From positions 147,187 to 173,710 of the forward strand of contig MU646987.1 of assembly GCA_026770585.1 (NCBI GenBank): a DNA stretch of 26,524 nucleotides, written 5' to 3'. A program made the translations under genes and the position numbers. Within the stretch, counting starts at the first letter, position 1. The number at the start of each line of letters is the position of its first letter. Below the pieces are notes generated by a model that worked only from the letters and a program-made list of their open reading frames with translations, did not search any database and had not been told where the DNA came from. The DNA is from Baffinella frigidus (taxonomy: Eukaryota > Cryptophyceae > Cryptomonadales > Baffinellaceae). Shown here piece by piece: positions 1 through 8,300 of this stretch.

Positions 1-3
1 GCG

Positions 4-162
4 GTGTAGGGTTTAGGGTTTAGGGTTTAGGGTTTAGGGTTTAGGGTTTAGGGTTTAGGGGGTTGGTTTTGGGTTGACGGTGTAGGGGTTAGGGTGTAGG
101 GTCTGGGGTTTAGGGTTCAGGGTTTAGGGTTTAGGGTTCAGGGTTCAGGGTGCGGGGTTAGG
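4..162. repeat. Interstitial telomere-like array (TTTAGGG)n
   Basis: Seven perfect TTTAGGG-type heptamers up to about 60, then degenerate GGGTTCA/GGTGTAGGG variants. Similar arrays recur far inside the window, including within introns, so this need not be a chromosome end. Confidence 0.9.
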
Positions 163-318
163 CCCTGCTACGCCGCCAGCCTCCTGGTTCGTGTCGCAGT
201 CTCGTTTCGTCCAAGTTGGCCAAATCGATGAGCCCAAATAGACTGAGACAGAGTTAGAGTACCCCCCTACAAATCCTGGAAATCTTAAACTAAAAGTCTC
301 GTTTCGGTTCGCCAGGTT

Positions 319-472
319 CTAGCTCTGTCCCACTTGATTTGGGCTCCTCATCGATTCGCCCCCCCCCCTCAATTTTCAAGGTGAATTTTGCCCCCCCCCC
401 AGGAAATTCACATGTGAAATGGGGGGGGGGGCGAATTGCTGAGGAGCCCAAATGAAAGTGGGTCAGGGCTAG
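319..472. mobile_element. Inverted-repeat element, family A
   Basis: Arms begin CTAGCTCTGTCCCACTTGAT and end as its imperfect reverse complement (GGGTCAGGGCTAG). The centre holds poly-C and poly-G tracts that can pair. A half copy of the same terminus lies at 222-257. No coding capacity. Confidence 0.7.
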
Positions 473-479
473 AGGTTCA

Positions 480-562
480 AGAGACCACCAGGGCTCTTTC
501 CCACTCCAAAGCCGTCGGGGTTGTACCACGAACCCAGAATGTCAAGTTGAGAATAGACGGTC
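480..562. repeat. Family A internal segment without termini
   Basis: Carries the family A interior: GAGACCACCA..GGGCTCTTTCCC..TTGTACC..GTCAAGTTGAGAATAG..GTCAAC, matching 1018-1125, 10105-10200 and 19455-19555. Confidence 0.6.
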
Positions 563-610
563 AACCCGATGGATGCAGAGCTGGGCCTCCTTGTTCGTGG
601 CTGCCCGAGC

Positions 611-748
611 TCCATGGCCTACCTCTGCCAGACTAAAACTAGGCTCGCCATAAAACACATTCAGAGAAGAAACTCTCCAGTACAAACGGGCAACTAAACT
701 GATTTTATGGCGAGCCCAGGTTTAAATCAGGCAGAGTTCCATGGAAGG
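611..748. mobile_element. Inverted-repeat element, about 138 bp
   Basis: Imperfect arms of about 45 bp run from TCCATGGCCTACCTCTGCC to its complement near 748. The inner 14 bp (GGCTCGCCATAAAA) are perfect. Confidence 0.65.
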
Positions 749-758
749 CGTGTCTCGC

Positions 759-810
759 ATTGAGGGTTTAGGTTTTAGGGTTAAGGGTTTAGGGTTTAGG
801 GTTTAGGGTT
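759..810. repeat. Telomere-like repeat
   Basis: GGGTTTAGG units followed directly by a good splice-acceptor sequence (TTGCTCTCAG), as in several introns of this window. Confidence 0.8.
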
Positions 811-818
811 GCTCTCAG

Positions 819-864
819 GACGCGGCCGGGAGCTGCAAGAAGCCCAGCTCTGCATCAGCTCCAG
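819..864 (+). other. Candidate 46-nt exon of unknown gene
   Basis: Plus strand: TTGCTCTCAG precedes the segment and GTGAGT follows it, a very good exon signature; the reading is DAAGSCKKPSSASAP. Minus strand: CTTCTTGCAG at 842-833 is a fair acceptor followed by LPAAS and stop (832-815), which would end the gene at 1429-2202 in phase. Related sequence (CACGAACAAGGAGGCCC) lies inverted near 600-580 and 206-190. I cannot decide the strand. Confidence 0.35.
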
Positions 865-994
865 GTGAGTACTTTAGTATTTGTAGGTTACCTTTTGACG
901 GACTAGGCGTGTCGGCACGTCCAGATTAGTACTAGGAGCGTCCGCCAAGTGTTCCTTCAAGAGTGATATGGACTCCTACGCCTGTTGACGAATC

Positions 995-1135
995 CTAGCC
1001 CTGTCTCAGTCTATTTGAGACCACCAATTTGGTGAGCCCGGGCTCTTTCCCGCTCCGAAGTTGACGGATTTGTACCGCATACCCAGCATGTCAACTTGAG
1101 ACAAGTCCGTCAGTCCGTCAACCGGAGCGAGGCAG
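995..1135. mobile_element. Inverted-repeat element, family A
   Basis: Starts CTAGCCCTGTCTCAGTCTAT and ends near GGAGCGAGGCAG. The interior has GGTGAGCCCGGGCTCTTTCC and a TTGACGGATTT / GTCAACTTGAG pair. Confidence 0.65.
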
Positions 1136-1284
1136 CCACCAACCCTCACGGGCTGGGCAAATCGATTATTTTCGATTTTCAATTTCAAGACAAAATGGCT
1201 CCACGGACGCCGGAATCCGGCGGCCTCAAAGGCAAATACGTGACCTCAAATTCGACGATTTGCCCACGCTGTGAGGTTTGGTGG
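1136..1284. mobile_element. Inverted-repeat element, family C
   Basis: Termini CCACCAACCCTCACGGGCTG and its complement, then GGGCAAATCG / CGATTTGCCC, with a GCCGGAATCCGGCGG core. Family C also occurs at 10541, 11005, 12245, 15230, 17232, 24741 and, decayed, in introns at 21846 and 22007. Abuts the A element end to end. Confidence 0.75.
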
Positions 1285-1428
1285 AGAGCTAGAAGAAGCT
1301 ACCGGTCGCGCGGGACGAGACCGGTCAACTGGGCCGGGCCGCCTACCCCGAGGCGGGCCCGCGCCTCCTGAGGCGGGCCCGTCCTATCCCTCAGGGGGCA
1401 CGCAACACTGCTCGTCGCACAGCCTCAC
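1285..1428. other. GC-rich stretch with GAGGCGGGCCCG repeats
   Basis: Two copies of GAGGCGGGCCCG (about 1351-1382) followed by TCCTATCCCTCAG. The same motif recurs near 11250-11320, 13930-13972 and 14223-14265. No exon found. Confidence 0.5.
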
Positions 1429-2202
1429 CTGCGGGATCTCCGTAGGCTCCGCGTCCGGCACAGCCGCGCGGCTGCTGTGCCGCCGCGCAGCATGGTGCCG
1501 CGCCGCATGGTGGTAGCCCCCCCGCGCCTGCCGCCGGTCCGACGCCCGCCCAGTCTCGCGGTCCGCGTTGTGCTCGAGGTTGTTGACGGCCGACTTGAAG
1601 CTGCTGCCGCCCGTGGCCCGAGTCTGTAGGGGGACGGGAAGCGGTCAGGCTGACGGGGTGAGCCGATGGGTGCACCGTGCTAGGGTGTAGGGTGTGGGGT
1701 GGAGGGTGGAGAGTGACATCCTCGGCCTGCTGCCTAAGCCAGCCATGGCGCCAGCACAGCATCGCGCTCTGCCATCGGTGGGCACTCTTTTCGCTGCGTG
1801 AAAGAGGGACAGGCGCCTGGGTGAGAGGAGGGGAGGTGTTGAGGCTGTGGGGTTTACTTGGACGGCCTCGAGCTCAGCGATCATGCCCTTGCTCGACGGC
1901 TCTGTGATAGACTCCAGCGCCTTGTTCCGCCACGCCTTCTTGGCCGCCTTGTCGTGCCGCTCCAGCGCGTGCATGCGCGCAAACAGACCCCCCTTCTCAA
2001 CCTGGTTGTGGAAGGCCTTGGCCTTGCCGCGCCGGGCGAAGACGGAGCTCTTAGACTTCCTGAGGAACGAGTCAATGAAGGAATCGCTCGATAGCTCGGT
2101 GCGCGGCGCAGGCTGCAGTGCAGTCAGCAGCAGAAGCCCGGCAAACGTGCAAAGCAGGCCGCCGCATGCGATTTTGTTGAGCCGCGGCATTTTCCGCGAC
2201 AT
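1429..2202 (-). CDS. Small protein with N-terminal membrane anchor
   Basis: Two exons on the minus strand. Exon 1 (2202-1858, 115 codons) starts at an ATG and has a basic N terminus (MSRKMPRLNK), then one hydrophobic segment at about residues 11-29 (CGGLLCTFAGLLLLTAL), then a basic, Ser-rich and Lys/Arg/Ala-rich helical stretch ending ELEAVQ. The donor is GTAAAC. Exon 2 (1623-1429, 65 codons) follows CCCTACAG and adds a His/Arg/Ala-rich tail (GYHHAARHHAARRHSSRAA) with donor GTGAGG; both junctions are phase 0. A signal anchor or a signal peptide both fit; I recognise no family. A possible last exon at 832-815 would add LPAAS and a stop (185 residues in all). It is divergent from the PDZ gene, 167 bp apart. 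The intron 1624-1857 holds a short GGGTGTAGGGTGTGGGG telomere-like stretch. Confidence 0.65.
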
Positions 2203-2369
2203 TTTCCGCGGCCCTTGGCAGCGTTGGATTAAGTTGACACTTGAAAGTGGCTCTCGTACAGGTTAGGAGCCACAAGAAGCGTAAGTTGACAACGATCAAC
2301 ATTTGCCTGGAAATCGCCACAAACTTTCTGGTCGGGGAATCACCTTGAGGTTTGTACATCACCAGCGTC
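2203..2369. promoter_or_regulatory. Divergent intergenic region
   Basis: 167 bp between two outward-facing start codons, so both promoters or 5' UTRs must lie here. A direct repeat CATTTTCCGCG spans the minus-strand start. No TATA box is obvious. Confidence 0.35.
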
Positions 2370-5300
2370 ATGGTGGTGAATTCTCTGTCAACCTTTTCCT
2401 ACGGCGCGCCGGATCAGAGCTATGCAGGCTCGCCCCCGGTGCCGTTCAACAGGCCGCTTCCGCCGCCGCCACCGCCAGGGCCGCTGCAGCAGCCCAGTGA
2501 GCGGTCTGTTCCGCCGCACCAGGAAAAGGGGAGCAGGGGAGGGGGTGTCTCGCTGGGCATTGTCTTTGAGCGCGACCTCGGGGGGAATCCCTACAAAGGC
2601 TGGAACGTGGTCAAGAGGTTGGTCAAGGTGCCGCCCGCCCTCAGTCTTTTCGGGGCCCCTGATTTAGTCGTAGGAATCAAGGGCGTCAACTTGAGAATAG
2701 TTCCCTGGTTTCCTCAACCAGACAGAGCATTTTGCAGAGGTTGGCCAAACCTCTGCAAAATGCTTCACTAGTTCCAAATAATTCGGACCACTCAGCTCCA
2801 CTCATGCGACTCGGTCAGATTAAGAGCCCCCCATAGGACACGGGGCATACATCTACTTCTAGCTCAACGGCTTTGCAATCGGCGACCAGATTCTAGCTCT
2901 GCCTCACTCGATTTGACAGACCATTCTCAAGTTGGCATGCTGTGTTTACGGTACGAATCCGTCAACTTTGTAGAGGAAAAGAGCCCGGGCTCACCAGTTG
3001 GGCGAGCCCAAATAAACTGAGACAGAGCTAGACCTTCGCGCCTGACCTTGCGGCGCGATCTCATCCGGACGACTATCTTCACAAAATACGATTTTAAAAG
3101 TATTTTCAACGAAAATTACTACACAATTTGCCTGTACTTTTTAAAATGGTCACGTCCGTGAAGTAATTTTCGTTGCAAATCGGTTCGGTGGTCCCCGAAA
3201 TCGTATTTTCGGAAAATACTCGCCGCGATTAGATCCCCGTGATCAAAACGGTACACAATCCCGGTGTATCAATTCACCGTATTCAATTTACCGTTCTCAA
3301 CTTACCGTGCTTCCCCGCTGGTATGAATTCATATGCGGAAACGATATAAAAATATTGCTTTTGGCCACGCATAAAGTTGATTCTGCCCTTGAAAACAAAC
3401 CACTTTTGGCGTGTTTTGTTTCGCCAAAAGTGGTTTGTTTTCAAGGGCAGAATCAACTTTATGCGTGGCCAAAAGCAATATTTTTATATCGTTTCCGGAG
3501 ATAAGAATATAACGGAGCTATCTAATCGGGCGAGTGCTTAATTTGATTTCGGACCAAGACAGAATCTGTCCCGCTATCTTAGGCTCCCCACGCGGAAGGT
3601 AAGGGTGTATATGCTATTTTAGGCATCAAATGATGCTATCTTGCGCCGTTTCATCAGGACAGATTCTGGTATGGTCCGAGATGAAATGCAAACACTGCTC
3701 GGCCATAGGGAATTGCACCGTATAATTGGCATTTTGAATGCTAGAGGGAGAGCTCCAACACCCTGCCACTTGAACGGGATCGACCCCAATCTTGCCCGGA
3801 AATCCGGGCAAAATTGGTCACATTTCTCGCGAAAGGATTTGCAATTTGTACGGGAATATTTTTGGACGGGCCGAAGCCCTGAAGGCACCGGTGGCTGCTA
3901 AGTCCCGTCCCTCACGGGCCAATCCCCGAATGTACAAGATAGTCGGGAATTAATTCCTGGTACGAATCTTACAACAGAAATGTAACCGAAGGCGTTTGTA
4001 AAGCTAATTGGCGTCAAAATGTTTGGGCCGATTTCGGAGTCGGAATTTTTTAATTCCGGAATTGTCGGCTTTAATCGGCTTTATGCGAACAGAATAAAAG
4101 GACATTTTAAAATTTGTGGGGAAATGATCACGTTTCCGTACGGATGTCCGTACGGAAACGTGATCAAATGCTGACTTTTGGCGTGTTTCCTGGGCAATAA
4201 TCCAATAATTAACTTATGAATCTGTTCGCATGGATAGCCTCGTGTGGTTCGGCAGGAAGCCTTTTTATTCCGTCAATCCCGTGGTCTAGTCGTAAAACTC
4301 CCGAAAATGAAGGTAGTTTCGCCTACAGGATTGCCTAGGACCTCCTACCGTAGGCCGAGGGCTCGTAGGAAAGGAGGTCCTAGGAGCCTTACGGCCTACG
4401 GTAGCTAGGTCCTACCTAATTCCGTAGGGAAACTACCCAACTTCCCGGGAGTTTCCCTATGAGATCCCGTCTAATCCGGAATTACATTCCGTGAGGAACG
4501 GGCCTAAGTGGGAGGGATTATTTGAATGAGACACTGGTCGGGATGACATCGCACTTTCATTCCGGCAGAAACCGGATCTGAAATTTGATTCGTAAAGCAA
4601 CTCGTTCTGGTACAAATAACAAAACTCGAGGAAACTCCTTTTCGAGTCTGTGGCTTGCGCGGTCGCGCTCGGCTGGATTCCGCTCGGTGACACCCAGGGT
4701 TTTGTGATGTTAGAGCCATTCCGGTAGGACTTGTCGCGTCTTCGACTTCGAGATTTCAAGATTTCCGACTTCAAAAAGGTTTTAAAGGGCGTAAAACGTT
4801 TTAAAACGCACCGTTTCAAATCTCATGGTACAAATGAAGTCTCGAAGTCTCGAAGTCTCGAAATCGAAAACGCGACACGTCCTACCAGAATAGCTCTAAC
4901 ACCCAGGTTTTGTGATGTTAAGGGTGTCCAATAACCCACGCCAGGTCATAAGTTCCTTCTTCACACACACTCGTTCGCGCTAAAAGTGTTTAGATGGCTT
5001 ATTGCGGTACAGATGTTTTAAAATCCGGACGTGTTCCGCATGGCATGAGCTCCAATTCCCATCACTTTTGGCGTGTTTCCCGGGTGGAATCAACTTGACT
5101 CTAACGAATCATCATTTTACTACACGATCTTGAAAATTGAACTTGTGCCCTGGCGCGGATTGGTCTTATCGCGCGCAGAACCAGGCGGCCCACTCGAGAA
5201 TGCTAGAGGGGCCTATTTACATGTGGGGTTGTAAATATTTGTACCAGGATAAGGTAAAGTAACCTCCTGACTGTGCAATTTGAGCAGAGTCACGTGACCA

Positions 5301-8300
5301 TTCAACGAAAGTTACTACACAAATGCCCAGTTTTAAAAGCACATCGGTTTTAAATAGGCCCCTCTAGCATTCTCGAGTGGGCTGCTGACCTTGGAGAACT
5401 ACGGTTTGTACCAGCACGGCCTTGAAACGTCGCGGTGTGGTGTGGAAATCGAGAGGAAAATAACCTGTTTTGTGACTTGTTATGGGTGGGGGGTGCTATC
5501 GTGGCATCATAAAATTCAGACGGACGTGAACATTAATAGGGAAACGGCCTAAACATGGGGTAGTTAGGCCCACGGTATTGCCTACGGTAGGCCGTAGGGT
5601 TTTTCGTAGGAGCCCCCCTAGGCCCCTACGGCCTACCGTAGGCAATACCGTAGGCCTAACTACCCCCTTTTTAGTCCGTTAGCCTGTGTTCATAATCGCG
5701 CGCAGAACCAGGCGGCCGCTGACTCTGGGGAACTTAATCGAGAAACGACCCGAAATTAGGGTAGTTTGCCCTACGGGTTCCCTACCGTAGGAAGAGGGGC
5801 TCCTAGGACCTGGTCCTAGGAGACCTACCTCCTACGGTAGGCCTGGTCCTAGGAGATCCGTAGGCTAAACTACCCTTATGTCGGGTCGTTTCCCTTTGAA
5901 ACTTCGAACCAAGGGCCCTCGAAGAGATTTCCCCATAACCTAGAGCGCTGTGCAGAGAAGTTGGCCACCGAAAAATGGGAAAATGGGGAATTGGAGCCAT
6001 TTTTTCCACTCTTGAGAAATTCATAATACTAAATTTCTCGAAAGTTGACAAAATGGCTCCATTTTCTCGATTTTTCATTATTTCCCGTGGCCAACTTCTC
6101 TGCACAGCGCTCTAACCCATCAATGAATCGTCCGTAGGACCCTACCGTAGGCAATGCCGTAGGACCCTACCGTAGGCAATGCCGTAGGGACATAGGCGGG
6201 TCCTCCACACATCCTCATCGATTCTTGCGTGATACCCACCCAAGAATCCCTTCGTCCACTCGAGGCTGTAAATGGGACTATTTGAAATGTGTGGTTGTTA
6301 AATTTAGTACCAGTCACGGGCAGGCTTGGTCACGTATCTGACAGATTTTAGTCAGATACGTGACCAAACGCCCCCATTTATGTGAAAATTACTACACAGC
6401 TCCTTTTTTTCTTCTCTTGTAAAAGAATCACAGTTTTAAAATGGTCACATTTCTAGCCTCGAGTGGGTACCCCGCTGTGTTTATCCGGGGAAACCTATTT
6501 TTCTTTAGATTGATGGCAAGAAAAATTACTACACAAATGCTTTAATATTACTAATAAGAACGAATTGTGTAGTGATTTTCCTTGCCATCAAACTCAAGAA
6601 AAATGGGTTTCCCCGGATGACTGTGGCTCAACACTCGGCGGGATGACATCGCGTCCTGATATCACGTCCGTCGAAACGCCGGGTTGTGCCACAGCACGGC
6701 CTTGAAACGTCGCGGTGGGCATACGGCATTGCCTAGGACCTCCTACCGTAGGCCGAGGGATCCTAGGACCAAAAAGTCTCGGCCTACGGTAGGAGGTCCT
6801 AGGCAATCCCGTAGGCCTAACTACCCCGTTGGTGTGCGCAGCACCAGGCGGCGGCCGACTCTGGGGAACTGCAGACAAACGACATCGTCTTGAAGATGCA
6901 TGGGGTCGACATCTCGCAGTAACCCCCTCAGCCCTCAACCCTAAATCGTAAACCCTAAACCCTAAACCCTAAACCCTCAACCCTAAACCCTAACCTCAAA
7001 CCCTAAACCTCAAACCCTAAACCCCAAACCCTAAACCCTAAATCATGAACCCTAAACCCCAAACCCAAAACCCTGTCCGAGCGTCCCCCGCACGCCTGAT
7101 GGATCAGAGAGATTGATAATTTAAGGCCTAAATCGGGAACCGCAGCGGCTGCGGGAGCCACACGGCCCCTCCTGGATTCGGGTTTAGGGGTTAGAGATTG
7201 GTAATTTATGGCGAAACAACCAGCGTCAGCGCCGCACATGCTCGACGCATTGTGCCACTTACTGTGCCCCGTGTCGGCCGCTCATACGAGCATTTCCCGG
7301 ATGGATTCTGACTCCACCTCCTACGACTCCACCTCCTACAAGCCTGATGAATCATCTGGACGCTGGTTCTACTTTCGATCTAGATCTCAACAAAACAATC
7401 AATTTTGCGACACATCATGCCTCAACTTTTCACTCCGTTTTGGGCCCCTCGTTCTACCTGGGCGAGAACCGGCTAATCTTATAGGGAAACGGTTTTAATT
7501 TAAAACCATTGGATTCAATGAAGATTACTACACTCGTGACTTAATATTACTAGTAAAACTCATTGCGTGTAGTAAATTTCATTGCCAGAAAGTTTTAAAT
7601 TAAAACCGTTTCCTTATGAAATCCTCGCTCTGTCCCACTCAATCTGGTCTCGTCAACATTAGTTTTAAAGAAGGATCTCCAGTACGAATTAACTGTCCAT
7701 CTACCTCTGTTGTTTTTATATGATGAGACCAAATTGAACTGGGACAAAGCTAGTAATCTAGCCCTAATCTAGATCAACACGCCCCCCCCCCCAAGCGTGG
7801 GGGGGGGAGCATGTTGAGGCAGCTTCTGATATACGATTTAAACAGAGTCGGTAGGCTCAACGTCTCTTATATACTATCCACGAAGAGAACATATGATATG
7901 TCCCAGCCCAGAACATATCCCACTTCGCACTGCGTCAATCAAAAGGATTTTTGGAACAGAACCAGCTATCAGGCCCCTCAAAGTGAGTTAAGCTCAGAAA
8001 TGGCCCCAACCCCCACCCAAATTTGAGATACAATCCATTGAGGGCCGCGAAGAAATCCGAAATTGGTACCAGAAAATCTCAGGTTTCTGGTAGATGGTAC
8101 CAGAAAATCTGGTAGTTGGTACCAAAAAATCTCAGATTCGTCAACAAGCGTGGGGGGGGGGGGCGTGTTGAGGCATATGTTGCGCTCCTTTTGTTAAGCA
8201 TCGAACATTTGAGAGGCGAGTCTCGAATGCCCCACCTCTACACACTTCGAATACCCCACCCCACCTCAACACACAGTCTCGAATGCCCCATCTCAACACA

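Noticed and set aside
1-162. Chromosome end (true telomere)
   Set aside because: Identical arrays occur internally many times, and the window start gives no evidence of a terminus.
2640-2700. Unspliced continuation of PDZ exon 1 (PDLVVGIKGVNLR) as the second half of the domain
   Set aside because: The GTCAACTTGAGAATAG part belongs to family A sequence, and the spliced exons at 6842 and 9389 fit the domain and phase better.
3641-3901. 86-codon plus frame as a gene
   Set aside because: It begins inside an inverted-repeat arm, has no family resemblance, and lies in PDZ intron 1.
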